NCBI GenBank assembly: GCA_964036045.1
Contig: CAXIWF010000526.1
Location: 1-64,000 of the forward strand
Source of the DNA: Eutreptiella sp. 'Long Island Sound 2002'
Taxonomy: Eukaryota > Euglenozoa > Euglenophyceae > Eutreptiales > Eutreptiaceae
Direction of reading: 5' to 3'
DNA: 64,000 bases
Within the stretch, counting starts at the first letter, position 1. Each line of letters opens with the position of its first letter. Below the pieces are notes generated by a model. The model was not told where the DNA came from. It worked only from the letters and a program-made list of their open reading frames with translations, and did not search any database. This document shows positions 38,586 to 51,935 of this stretch, piece by piece. The position numbers and the translations under genes were made by a program.

Positions 38586-40351
38586 AATTTTCCGAGAATT
38601 TTCCGAGAATTTTCCGAGAATTTTTCGAGAATTTTCCGAGAATTTTCCGAGAATTTTCCGAGAATTTTCTGAGAATTTTCCCAGAATTTTCCGAGATTTT
38701 TCCGAGATTTTTCCGAGAAGTTTCCGAGAATTTTCCGATAATTTTCCGAGAATTTTCCGAGAATTTTCCGAGAATTTTCCGAGAATTTTCCGAGAATTTT
38801 CCGAGAGTTTTCCGTCAATTTTCCGAGAATTTTCCGAGAATTTTCCGAGAATTTTCCGAGAATTTTCCGAGAATTTTCCGAGAATTTTCCGAGAATTTTC
38901 GGAGAATTTTTCGAGAATTTTCCGAGAATTTTCCAAGAATTTTCCGAGAATTTTCCGAGAATTTTCCGAGAATTTTCCGAGAATTTTCGGGGAATTTTCC
39001 GAGAATTTTCCGAGAATTTTCCGAGAATTTTCCGAGAATTTTCCGAGAATTTTCCGAGAATTTTCTGAGAATTTTCCGAGAATTTTCCGAGAATTTTCCG
39101 AGAATTTTCCGAGAATTTTCCGAGAATTGTCTGAGAATTTTCTGAGAATTTTCCGAGAATTTTCCGAGAATTTTCCGAGAATTTTCCGAGAATTTTCCGA
39201 GAATTTTCCGAGAATTTTCCGAGAATTTTCCGAAAATTTTCCGAGAATTTTCCGAGAATTTTCCGAGAATTTTCCGAGAATTTTCCGAGAATTTTCCGAG
39301 AATTTTCCGAGAATTTTCCGAGAATTTTCCGAGAATTTTTCGAGAATTTTCCGAGAATTTTCGGAAAATTTTTCGAGAATTTTCCGAGAATTTTCCGAGA
39401 ATTTTCCGAGAATTTTCCGAGAATTTTCCGAGAATTTTCCGAGAATTTTCCGAGAATTTTCCGAGAATTTTCCGAGAATTTTCTGAGAATTTTCCCAGAA
39501 TTTTCCGAGATTTTTCCGAGATTTTTCCGAGAAGTTTCCGAGAATTTTCCGATAATTTTCCGAGAATTTTCCGAGAATTTTCCGAGAATTTTCCGAGAAT
39601 TTTCCGAGAATTTTCCGAGAGTTTTCCGTCAATTTTCCGAGAATTTTCCGAGAATTTTCCGAGAATTTTCCGAGAATTTTCCGAGAATTTTCGGAGAATT
39701 TTCCGAGAATTTTTCGAGAATTTTCCGAGAATTTTCGGAAAATTTTTCGAGAATTTTCCGAGAATTTTCCGAGAATTTTCCGAGAATTTTCCGAGAATTT
39801 TCCGAGAATTTTCCGAGAATTTTCGGAAAATTTTCCGAGAATTTTCCGAGAATTTTCCGAGAATTTTCCGGGAATTTTCCGAGAATTTTCCGAGAATTTT
39901 CCGAGAATTTTCCGAGAATTTTCCGAGAATTTTCCGTCAATTTTCCGAGAATTTTCCGAGAATTTTCCGAGAATTTTCCGAGAATTTTCCGAGAATTTTC
40001 CGAGAATTTTCCGAGAATTTTCCGAGAATTTTCCGAGAATTTTCTGAGAATTTTCCGAGAATTTTCCGAGAATTTTCCGAGAATTTTCCGAGAATTTTCC
40101 GAGAATTGTCTGAGAATTTTCTGAGAATTTTCCGAGAATTTTCCGAGAATTTTCCGAGAATTTTCCGAGAATTTTCCGAGAATTTTCCGAGAATTTTCCG
40201 AGAATTTTCCGAAAATTTTCCGAGAATTTTCCGAGAATTTTCCGAGAATTTCCCGAGAATTTTCCGAGAATTTTCCGAAAATTTTCCGAGAATTTTCCGA
40301 GAATTTTCCGAGAATTTCCCGAGAATTTTCCGAGAATTTTCCGAGAATTTT

Positions 40352-43300
40352 CCGGGAATTTTCGGAGAATTTTCTGAGAATTTTCCGAGAATTTTCCGAG
40401 AATTTTCCGAGAATTTTCCGAGAATTTTCCGAGAATTTTCGGAGAATTTTTCGAGAATTTTCCGAGAATTTTCCGAGAATTTTCCGAGAATTTTCCGAGA
40501 ATTTTCCGAGAATTTTCCGGGAATTTTCGGAGAATTTTCTGAGAATTTTCCGAGAATTTTCCGAGAATTTTCCGAGAATTTTCCGAGAATTTTCCGAGAA
40601 TTTTCCGAGAATTTTCTGAGAATTTTCCGAGAATTTTCTGAGAATTTTCCGAGAATTTTCCGAGAATTTTCCGAGAATTTTCCGAGAATTTTCGGAGAAT
40701 TTTTCGAGAATTTTCCGAGAATTTTCCGAGAATTTTCCGAGAATTTTCCGAGAATTTTCCGGGAATTTTCGGAGAATTTTCTGAGAATTTTCCGAGATTT
40801 TCCGAGAATTTTCCGAGAATTTTCCGAGAATTTTCCGAGAATTTTCCGAGAATTTTCTGAGAATTTTCCGAGAATTTTCTGAGAATTTTCCGAGAATTTT
40901 CCGAGAATTTTCCGAGAATTTTCCGGGAATTTTCGGAGAATTTTCTGAGAATTTTCCGAGAATTTTCCGAGAATTTTCCGAGAATTTTCCGAGAATTTTC
41001 CGAGAATTTTCGGAGAATTTTTCGAGAATTTTCCGAGAATTTTCCGAGAATTTTCCGAGAATTTTCCGAGAATTTTCCGAGAATTTTCCGGGAATTTTCG
41101 GAGAATTTTCTGAGAATTTTCCGAGAATTTTCCGAGAATTTTCCGAGAATTTTCCGAGAATTTTCCGAGAATTTTCCGAGAATTTTCTGAGAATTTTCCG
41201 AGAATTTTCTGAGAAATTTCCGAGAATTTTCCGAGAATTTTCCGAGAATTTTCCGAGAATTTTCGGAGAATTTTTCGAGAATTTTCCGAGAATTTTCCGA
41301 GAATTTTCCGAGAATTTTCCGAGAATTTTCCGGGAATTTTCGGAGAATTTTCTGAGAATTTTCCGAGAATTTTCCGAGAATTTTCCGAGAATTTTCCGAG
41401 AATTTTCCGAGAATTTTCCGAGAATTTTCTGAGAATTTTCCGAGAATTTTCTGAGAATTTTCCGAGAATTTTCCGAGAATTTTCCGAGAATTTTCCGAGA
41501 ATTTTCGGAGAATTTTTCGAGAATTTTCCGAGAATTTTTCCGAGAATTTTCCGAGAATTTTCCGAGAATTTTCCGGGAATTTTCGGAGAATTTTCTGAGA
41601 ATTTTCCGAGAATTTTCCGAGAATTTTCCGAGAATTTTCCGAGAATTTTCTGAGAATTTTCCAAGAATTTTCCGAGATTTTTCCGAGAATTTTCCGAGAA
41701 TTTTCCGAGAATTTTCCGAGAATTTTCCGAGAATTTTCCGAGAATTTTCTGAGAATTTTCCGAGAATTTTCCGAGAATTTTCCGAGAATTTTCCGAGAAT
41801 TTTCTGGCAATTTTCCGAGAATTTTCCGAGAATTTTCCGAGAATTTCCGAGAATTTTCCGAGAATTTTCGGAGAATTTTTCGAGAATTTTCCGAGAATTT
41901 TCCGAGAATTTTCCGAGAATTTTCCGAGAATTTTCCGGGAATTTTCGGAGAATTTTCTGAGAATTTTCCGAGAATTTTCCGAGAATTTTCCGAGAATTTT
42001 CCGAGAATTTTCCGAGAATTTTCCGAGAATTTTCTGAGAATTTTCCAAGAATTTTCCGAGATTTTTCCGAGAATTTTCCGAGAATTTTCCGAGAATTTTC
42101 CGAGAATTTTCCGAGAATTTTCCGAGAATTTTCTGAGAACTTTCCGAGAATTTTCCGAGAATTTTCCGAGAATTTTCCGAGAATTTCCGAGAATTTTCCG
42201 AGAATTTTCCGAGAATTTTCCGTCAATTTTCCGAGAATTTTCTGAGAATTTTCCGAGAATTTTCCGAGAATTTTCCGAGAATTTTCCGAGAATTTTCCGA
42301 GAATTTTCCGAGAATTTTCCGGGAATTTTCGGAGAATTTTCTGAGAATTTTCCGAGAATTTTCCGAGAATTTTCCGAGAATTTTCCGAGAATTTTCCGAG
42401 AATTTTCCGAGAATTTTCTGAGAATTTTCCGAGAATTTTCTGAGAATTTTCCGAGAATTTTCCGAGAATTTTCCGAGAATTTTCCGAGAATTTTCGGAGA
42501 ATTTTTCGAGAATTTTCCGAGAATTTTCCGAGAATTTTCCGAGAATTTTCCGAGAATTTTCCGGGAATTTTCGGAGAATTTTCTGAGAATTTTCCGAGAA
42601 TTTTCCGAGAATTTTCCGAGAATTTTCCGAGAATTTTCCGAGAATTTTCCGAGAATTTTCTGAGAATTTTCCGAGAATTTTCTGAGAATTTTCCGAGAAT
42701 TTTCCGAGAATTTTCCGAGAATTTTCCGAGAATTTTCGGAGAATTTTTCGAGAATTTTCCGAGAATTTTCCGAGAATTTTCCGAGAATTTTCCGAGAATT
42801 TTCCGGGAATTTTCGGAGAATTTTCTGAGAATTTTCCGAGAATTTTCCGAGAATTTTCCGAGAATTTTCCGAGAATTTTCCGAGAATTTTCCGGGAATTT
42901 TCGGAGAATTTTCTGAGAATTTTCCGAGAATTTTCCGAGAATTTTCCGAGAATTTTCCGAGAATTTTCCGAGAATTTTCCGAGAATTTTCTGAGAATTTT
43001 CCGAGAATTTTCTGAGAATTTTCCGAGAATTTTCCGAGAATTTTCCGAGAATTTTCCGAGAATTTTCGGAGAATTTTTCGAGAATTTTCCGAGAATTTTC
43101 CGAGAATTTTCCGAGAATTTTCCGAGAATTTTCCGGGAATTTTCGGAGAATTTTCTGAGAATTTTCCGAGAATTTTCCGAGAATTTTCCGAGAATTTTCC
43201 GAGAATTTTCCGAGAATTTTCCGAGAATTTTCTGAGAATTTTCCGAGAATTTTCTGAGAATTTTCCGAGAATTTTCCGAGAATTTTCCGAGAATTTTCCG

Positions 43301-45190
43301 AGAATTTTCGGAGAATTTTTCGAGAATTTTCCGAGAATTTTCCGAGAATTTTCCGAGAATTTTCCGAGAATTTTCCGGGAATTTTCGGAGAATTTTCTGA
43401 GAATTTTCCGAGAATTTTCCGAGAATTTTCCGAGAATTTTCCGAGAATTTTCTGAGAATTTTCCAAGAATTTTCCGAGATTTTTCCGAGAATTTTCCGAG
43501 AATTTTCCGAGAATTTTCCGAGAATTTTCCGAGAATTTTCCGAGAATTTTCTGAGAATTTTCCGAGAATTTTCCGAGAATTTTCCGAGAATTTTCCGAGA
43601 ATTTTCTGGCAATTTTCCGAGAATTTTCCGAGAATTTTCCGAGAATTTCCGAGAATTTTCCGAGAATTTTCGGAGAATTTTTCGAGAATTTTCCGAGAAT
43701 TTTCCGAGAATTTTCCGAGAATTTTCCGAGAATTTTCCGGGAATTTTCGGAGAATTTTCTGAGAATTTTCCGAGAATTTTCCGAGAATTTTCCGAGAATT
43801 TTCCGAGAATTTTCCGAGAATTTTCCGAGAATTTTCTGAGAATTTTCCAAGAATTTTCCGAGATTTTTCCGAGAATTTTCCGAGAATTTTCCGAGAATTT
43901 TCCGAGAATTTTCCGAGAATTTTCCGAGAATTTTCTGAGAACTTTCCGAGAATTTTCCGAGAATTTTCCGAGAATTTTCCGAGAATTTCCGAGAATTTTC
44001 CGAGAATTTTCCGAGAATTTTCCGTCAATTTTCCGAGAATTTTCTGAGAATTTTCCGAGAATTTTCCGAGAATTTTTCCGAGAATTTTCCGAGAATTTTC
44101 CGAGAATTTTCCGAGAATTTTCCGGGAATTTTCGGAGAATTTTCTGAGAATTTTCCGAGAATTTTCCGAGAATTTTCCGAGAATTTTCCGAGAATTTTCC
44201 GAGAATTTTCCGAGAATTTTCTGAGAATTTTCCGAGAATTTTCTGAGAATTTTCCGAGAATTTTCCGAGAATTTTCCGAGAATTTTCCGAGAATTTTCGG
44301 AGAATTTTTCGAGAATTTTCCGAGAATTTTCCGAGAATTTTCCGAGAATTTTCCGAGAATTTTCCGGGAATTTTCGGAGAATTTTCTGAGAATTTTCCGA
44401 GAATTTTCCGAGAATTTTCCGAGAATTTTCCGAGAATTTTCCGAGAATTTTCTGAGAATTTTCCGAGAATTTTCTGAGAATTTTCCGAGAATTTTCCGAG
44501 AATTTTCCGAGAATTTTCCGAGAATTTTCGGAGAATTTTTCGAGAATTTTCCGAGAATTTTCCGAGAATTTTCCGAGAATTTTCCGAGAATTTTCCGGGA
44601 ATTTTCGGAGAATTTTCTGAGAATTTTCCGAGAATTTTCCGAGAATTTTCCGAGAATTTTCCGAGAATTTTCTGAGAATTTTCCAAGAATTTTCCGAGAT
44701 TTTTCCGAGAATTTTCCGAGAATTTTCCGAGAATTTTCCGAGAATTTTCCGAGAATTTTCTGAGAATTTTCCGAGAATTTTCCGAGAATTTTCCGAGAAT
44801 TTTCCGAGAATTTTCTGGCAATTTTCCGAGAATTTTCCGAGAATTTTCCGAGAATTTCCGAGAATTTTCCGAGAATTTTCGGAGAATTTTTCGAGAATTT
44901 TCCGAGAATTTTCCGAGAATTTTCCGAGAATTTTCCGAGAATTTTCCGGGAATTTTCGGAGAATTTTCTGAGAATTTTCCGAGAATTTTCCGAGAATTTT
45001 CCGAGAATTTTCCGAGAATTTTCCGAGAATTTTCCGAGAATTTTCTGAGAATTTTCCAAGAATTTTCCGAGATTTTTCCGAGAATTTTCCGAGAATTTTC
45101 CGAGAATTTTCCGAGAATTTTCCGAGAATTTTCCGAGAATTTTCTGAGAACTTTCCGAGAATTTTCCGAGAATTTTCCGAGAATTTTCCG
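40352..45190 (+). repeat. Expanded B array 2
   Basis: B units start at 40,352, 40,517, 40,759, 40,923, 41,088, 41,330, 41,573, 41,935, 42,319, 42,561, 42,803, 42,891, 43,133, 43,375 and 43,737, with further copies to about 45 kb. Spacing repeats the 165-242-165-165-242-242-362-384 series of array 1 without its extra ~1-kb duplication. An additional 330-bp step (42,561 to 42,891) is specific to this array. Confidence 0.75.
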
Positions 45191-45454
45191 AGAATTTCCG
45201 AGAATTTTCCGAGAATTTTCCGAGAATTTTCCGTCAATTTTCCGAGAATTTTCTGAGAATTTTCCGAGAATTTTCCGAGAATTTTCCGAGAATTTTCCGA
45301 GAATTTTCCGAGAATTTTCCGAGAATTTTCCGAGAATTTTCCGAGAATTTTCCGAGAATTTTCCGAGAATTTTCCGAGAATTTTCCGAGAACTTTCCGAG
45401 AATTTTCCGAGAATTTTCCGAGAATTTTCCGAGAATTTTCCGAGAATTTTCCGA

Positions 45455-45486
45455 GAATTATCCGAGAATTATCCGAGAATTTCCGA
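45455..45486 (+). repeat. K landmark, copy 5
   Basis: Same signature; follows expanded B array 2 and leads directly to a G-type J. Confidence 0.8.
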
Positions 45487-45918
45487 GAATTTTCCGAGAA
45501 TTTTCCGAGAATTTTCCGAGAATTTTCCGAGAATTTTCCGAGAATTTTCCGAGAATTTTCCGAGAATTTTCCGAGAATTTTCCGAGAATTTTCCGAGAAT
45601 TTTCCGAGAATTTTCCGAAAATTTTCCGAGAATTTTCCGAGAATTTTCCGAGAATTTTCCGAGAATTTTCCGAGAATTTTCCGAGAATTTTCCGTCAATT
45701 TTCCGAGAATTTTCCGAGAATTTTCCGAAAATTTTCCGAGAATTTTCCGAGAATTTTCCGAGAATTTTCCGAGAATTTTCCGAGAATTTTCCGAGAATTT
45801 TCCGAGAATTTTCCGAGAATTTTCTGAGAATTTTCCGAGAATTTTCCGAGAATTTTCCGAGAATTTTCCGAGAATTTTCCGAGAATTTTCCGAGAATTTT
45901 CCGAGAATTTTCTGAGAA

Positions 45919-45971
45919 TTTCCTGAGAATTTTCCGAGAATTTTCCGAGAATTTTCCGAGAAAGTTGCGAG
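45919..45971 (+). repeat. J landmark, G-type, copy 7
   Basis: AAAGTTGCGAG form, 508 bp after K, no C. Confidence 0.8.
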
Positions 45972-47184
45972 AATTTTCTGAGAATTTTCCGAGAGTTTTC
46001 CGAGAATTTTCCGAGAATTTTCCGAGAATTTTCCGAGAATTTTCCGAGAATTTTCCGAGAATTTTCCGACAATTTTCCGAGAATTTTCCGAGAATTTTCC
46101 GAGAATTTTCCGAGAATTTTCCGAGAATTTTCCGAGAATTTTCTGAGAATTTTCCGAGAATTTTCCGGGAATTTTCCGAGAATTTTCCGAGAATTTTCCG
46201 AGAATTTTCCGAGAATTTTCCAAGAATTTTCCGAGAATTTTCCGAGAATTTTCGGAGAATTTTCCGAGAATTTTCCGAGAATTTTCCGAGAATTTTCCGA
46301 GAATTTTCCGAAAATTTTCTGAGAATTTTCCCAGAATTTTCCGAGAATTTTCCGAGATTTTTCCGAGAAGTTTCCGAGAATTTTCCGAGAATTTTCCGAG
46401 AATTTTCCGAGAATTTTCCGAGAATTTTCCGAGAATTTTCTGAGAATTTTCCGAGAATATTCCGAGAATTTTCCGAGAATTTTCTGAGAATTTTCCGAGA
46501 ATTTTCGGAGAATTTTTCGAGAATTTTCCGAGAATTTTCCGTCAATTTTCCGAGAATTTTCCGAGAATTTTCCGAGAATTTTCCGAGAATTTTCCGGGAA
46601 TTTTCCGAGAATTTCCGAGAATTTGCCGAGAATTTTCTGGGAATTTTCCGAGAATTTTCCAAGAATTTTCCGAGAATTTTCCGAGAATTTTCCCAGAATT
46701 TTCCGTCAATTTTCCGAGAATTTTCCGAGAATTTTCCGAGATTTTCCGAGAATTTTCCGAGAATTTTCCGAGAATTTTCCGAGAATTTTCTGAGAATTTT
46801 CCGAGAATTTTCCGAGAATTTTCTGAGAATTTTCCGAGAATTTCCCGAGAATTTTCCGAGAATTTTCCAAGAATTTTCCGAGAATTTTCCGAGAATTTTC
46901 CGAGAATTTTCCGAGAATTTTCCGAGAATTTTCCGAGAATTTTCTGAGAATTTTCCGAGAATTTTCCGAGAATTTTCCGAGAATTTTCTGAGAATTTTCC
47001 CAGAATTTTCCGAGAATTTTCCAAGATTTTTCCGAGAATTTTCCGAGAATTTTCCGAGAATTTTCCGAGAATTTTCCGAGAATTTTCCGGGAATTTTCCG
47101 AGAATTTTCCGAGAATTTTCCGAGAATTTTCCGAGAATTTTCCGAGAATTTTCCGAGAATTTTCTGAGAATTTTCCGAGAATTT

Positions 47185-47279
47185 TAAGGGGAATTTTCCG
47201 AGAATTTTCCGAGAATTTTCCGAGAATTTTACGAGAATTTTCCGAGAATTTTCCGTCATTTTTCCGAGAACTTTCCAAG
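47185..47279 (+). repeat. T landmark, copy 8
   Basis: Same layout; 1,220 bp after J and 637 bp before Q 47,822. The extra base is a private CCC unit at about 47,331. Confidence 0.85.
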
Positions 47280-50068
47280 AATTTTCCGAGAATTTTCCGA
47301 GAATTTTCCGAGAATTTTCCGAGAATTTTCCCGAGAATCTTCCGAGAATTTTCCGAGAATTTTCTGAGAATTTTCCCAGAATTTTCCGAGATTTTTCCGA
47401 GATTTTTCCGAGAAGTTTCCGAGAATTTTCCGATAATTTTCCGAGAATTTTCCGAGAATTTTCCGAGAATTTTCCGAGAATTTTCCGAGAATTTTCCGAG
47501 AGTTTTCCGTCAATTTTCCGAGAATTTTCCGAGAATTTTCCGAGAATTTTCCGAGAATTTTCCGAGAATTTTCCGAGAATTTTCCGAGAATTTTCGGAGA
47601 ATTTTTCGAGAATTTTCCGAGAATTTTCCGAGAATTTTCCGAGAATTTTCCGAGAATTTTCCGAGAATTTTCCGAGAATTTTCGGGGAATTTTCCGAGAA
47701 TTTTCCGAGAATTTTCCGAGAATTTTCCGAGAATTTTCCGAGAATTTTTCGAGAATTTTCTGAGAATTTTCCGAGAATTTTCCGAGAATTTTCCGAGAAT
47801 TTTCCGAGAATTTTCCGAGAATTGTCTGAGAATTTTCTGAGAATTTTCCGAGAATTTTCCGAGAATTTTCCGAGAATTTTCCGAGAATTTTCCGAGAATT
47901 TTCCGAGAATTTTCCGAGAATTTTCCGAAAATTTTCCGAGAATTTTCCGAGAATTTTCCGAGAATTTTCCGAGAATTTTCCGAGAATTTTCCGAGAATTT
48001 TCTGAGAATTTTCCCAGAATTTTCCGAGATTTTTCCGAGATTTTTCCGAGAAGTTTCCGAGAATTTTCCGATAATTTTCCGAGAATTTTCCGAGATTTTT
48101 CCGAGAATTTTCCGAGAATTTTCCGAGAATTTTCCGAGAGTTTTCCGTCAATTTTCCGAGAATTTTCCGAGAATTTTCCGAGAATTTTCGGAGAATTTTC
48201 CGAGAATTTTTCGAGAATTTTCCGAGAATTTTCGGAGAATTTTTCGAGAATTTTCCGAGAATTTTCCGAGAATTTTCCGAGAATTTTCCGAGAATTTTCC
48301 GAGAATTTTCCGAGAATTTTCGGGGAATTTTCCGAGAATTTTCCGAGAATTTTCCGAGAATTTTCCGGGAATTTTCCGAGAATTTTCCGAGAATTTTCCG
48401 AGAATTTTCCGAGAATTTTCCGAGAATTTTCCGTCAATTTTCCGAGAATTTTCCGAGAATTTTCCGAGAATTTTCCGAGAATTTTCCGAGAATTTTCCGA
48501 GAATTTTCCGAGAATTTTCCGAGAATTTTCCGAGAATTTTCTGAGAATTTTCCGAGAATTTTCCGAGAATTTTCCGAGAATTTTCCGAGAATTTTCCGAG
48601 AATTGTCTGAGAATTTTCTGAGAATTTTCCGAGAATTTTCCGAGAATTTTCCGAGAATTTTCCGAGAATTTTCCGAGAATTTTCCGTCAATTTTCCGAGA
48701 ATTTTCCGAAAATTTTCCGAGAATTTTCCGAGAATTTTCCGAGAATTTTCCGAGAATTTTCCGAGAATTTTCCGAGAATTTTCCGAGAATTTTCCGAGAA
48801 TTTTTCTGAGAATTTTCCGAGAATTTTCCGAGAATTTTCCGAGAATTTTCCGAGAATTTTCCGAGAATTTTCCGAGAATTTTCCCGAGAATTTTCCGAGA
48901 ATTTTCTGAGAATTTCCTGAGAATTTTCCGAGAATTTTCCGAGAATTTTCTGAGAATTTTCCGAGAATTTTCTGAGAATTTCCCGAGAATTTTCCGAGAA
49001 TTTTCCGAGAATTTTCCGAGAATTTTCCGAGAATTTTCCGAGAATTTTCCGAGAATTTTCCGACAATTTTCCGAGAATTTTCCGAGAATTTTCCGAGAAT
49101 TTTCCGAGAATTTTCCGAGAATTTTCCGAGAATTTTCTGAGAATCTTCCGAGAATTTTCCGGGAATTTTCCGAGAATTTTCCGAGAATTTTCCGAGAATT
49201 TTCCGAGAATTTTCCAAGAATTTTCCGAGAATTTTCCGAGAATTTTCCGAGATTTTTCCGAGAATTTTCTGAGAATTTTCCGAGAATTTTCCGAGAATTT
49301 TCTGAGAATTTTCCGAGAATTTTCCGAGAATTTTCCGGGAATTTTCCGAGAATTTTCCGAGAATTTTCCGAGAATTTTCTGAGAATTTTCCGAGAATTTT
49401 CGGAGAATTTTTCGAGAATTTTCCGAGAATTTTCCGTCAATTTTCCGAGAATTTTCCGAGAATTTTCCGAGAATTTTCCGAGAATTTTCCGGGAATTTTC
49501 CGAGAATTTCCGAGAATTTGCCGAGAATTTTCTGGGAATTTTCCGAGAATTTTCCAAGAATTTTCCGAGAATTTTCCGAGAATTTTCCGAGAATTTTCCG
49601 TCAATTTTCCGAGAATTTTCCGAGAATTTTCCGAGATTTTCCGAGAATTTTCCGAGAATTTTCCGAGAATTTTCCGAGAATTTTCTGAGAATTTTCCGAG
49701 AATTTTCCGAGAATTTTCTGAGAATTTTCCGAGAATTTTCCGAGAATTTTCCGAGAATTTTCCGAGAATTTTCCGAGAATTTTCCGAGAATTTTCCGAGA
49801 ATTTTCCGAGAATTTTCCGAGAATTTTCTGAGAATTTTCCGAGAATTTTCCGAGAATTTTCCGAGAATTTTCTGAGAATTTTCCCAGAATTTTCCGAGAA
49901 TTTTCCGAGAATTTTCCGAGAATTTTCCGAGAATTTTCCGAGAATTTTCCGAGAATTTTCCGAGAATTTTCCGGGAATTTTCCGAGAATTTTCCGAGAAT
50001 TTTCCGAGAATTTTCCGAGAATTTTCCGAGAATTTTCCGAGAATTTTCTGAGAATTTTCCGAGAATTT

Positions 50069-50163
50069 TAAGGGGAATTTTCCGAGAATTTTCCGAGAAT
50101 TTTCCGAGAATTTTACGAGAATTTTCCGAGAATTTTCCGTCATTTTTCCGAGAACTTTCCAAG
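50069..50163 (+). repeat. T landmark, copy 9
   Basis: Same layout; 636 bp before Q 50,705. Upstream lies the scrambled J-like stretch instead of a standard J. Confidence 0.85.
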
Positions 50164-51840
50164 AATTTTCCGAGAATTTTCCGAGAATTTTCCGAGAATT
50201 TTTCGAGAATTTTCCGAGAATCTTCCGAGAATTTTCCGAGAATTTTCTGAGAATTTTCCCAGAATTTTCCGAGATTTTTCCGAGATTTTTCCGAGAAGTT
50301 TCCGAGAATTTTCCGATAATTTTCCGAGAATTTTCCGAGAATTTTCCGAGAATTTTCCGAGAATTTTCCGAGAATTTTCCGAGAGTTTTCCGTCAATTTT
50401 CCGAGAATTTTCCGAGAATTTTCCGAGAATTTTCCGAGAATTTTCCGAGAATTTTCCGAGAATTTTCCGAGAATTTTCGGAGAATTTTTCGAGAATTTTC
50501 CGAGAATTTTCCAAGAATTTTCCGAGAATTTTCCGAGAATTTTCCGAGAATTTTCCGAGAATTTTCGGGGAATTTTCCGAGAATTTTCCGAGAATTTTCC
50601 GAGAATTTTCCGAGAATTTTCCGAGAATTTTCCGAGAATTTTCTGAGAATTTTCCGAGAATTTTCCGAGAATTTTCCGAGAATTTTCCGAGAATTTTCCG
50701 AGAATTGTCTGAGAATTTTCTGAGAATTTTCCGAGAATTTTCCGAGAATTTTCCGAGAATTTTCCGAGAATTTTCCGAGAATTTTCCGAGAATTTTCCGA
50801 GAATTTTCCGAAAATTTTCCGAGAATTTTCCGAGAATTTTCCGAGAATTTTCCGAGAATTTTCCGAGAATTTTCCGAGAATTTTCCGAGAATTTTCCGAG
50901 AATTTTCCGAGAATTTTCTGAGAATTTTCCCAGAATTTTCCGAGATTTTTCCGAGATTTTTCCGAGAAGTTTCCGAGAATTTTCCGATAATTTTCCGAGA
51001 ATTTTCCGAGAATTTTCCGAGAATTTTCCGAGAATTTTCCGAGAATTTTCCGAGAGTTTTCCGTCAATTTTCCGAGAATTTTCCGAGAATTTTCCGAGAA
51101 TTTTCGGAGAATTTTCCGAGAATTTTTCGAGAATTTTCCGAGAATTTTCGGAAAATTTTTCGAGAATTTTCCGAGAATTTTCCGAGAATTTTCCGAGAAT
51201 TTTCCGAGAATTTTCCGAGAATTTTCCGAGAATTTTCGGAAAATTTTCCGAGAATTTTCCGAGAATTTTCCGAGAATTTTCCGGGAATTTTCCGAGAATT
51301 TTCCGAGAATTTTCCGAGAATTTTCCGAGAATTTTCCGAGAATTTTCCGTCAATTTTCCGAGAATTTTCCGAGAATTTTCCGAGAATTTTCCGAGAATTT
51401 TCCGAGAATTTTCCGAGAATTTTCCGAGAATTTTCCGAGAATTTTCCGAGAATTTTCCGAGAATTTTCCGAGAATTTTCCGAGAATTTTCCGAGAATTTT
51501 CCGAGAATTTTCCGAGAATTTTCCAAGAATTTTCCCAGAATTTTCCGACAATTTTCCGAGAATTTTCCGAGAATTTTCCGAGAATTTTCCGAGAATTTTC
51601 TGAGAATTTTCCGAGAATTTTCCGAGAATTTTCCGAGAATTTTCTGAGAATTTTCCCAGAATTTTCCGAGAATTTTCCGAGAATTTTCCGAGAATTTTCC
51701 GAGAATTTTCCGAGAATTTTCCGAGAATTTTCCGAGAATTTTCCGGGAATTTTCCGAGAATTTTCCGAGAATTTTCCGAGAATTTTCCGAGAATTTTCCG
51801 AGAATTTTCCGAGAATTTTCTGAGAATTTTCCGAGAATTT

Positions 51841-51935
51841 TAAGGGGAATTTTCCGAGAATTTTCCGAGAATTTTCCGAGAATTTTACGAGAATTTTCCG
51901 AGAATTTTCCGTCATTTTTCCGAGAACTTTCCAAG
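51841..51935 (+). repeat. T landmark, copy 10
   Basis: Same layout; 1,772 bp after copy 9 and 625 bp before Q 52,466. Confidence 0.85.

Larger units (their letters stand above)
37551..45454 (+). repeat. Higher-order block 7: T-Q-Q followed by an expanded B array
   Basis: This continues from J 37,236 to T 38,491 (1,209 bp between reference bases, one 11-bp unit shorter than most copies), then Q 39,127, Q 40,106 and B units from 40,352 to 45 kb. T and the first Q pair with block 4 at 16,716 bp. The B array pairs with that of block 4 at 16,881 bp on its left side and 15,880 bp on its right side; the difference is one extra duplication in block 4. Confidence 0.75.
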
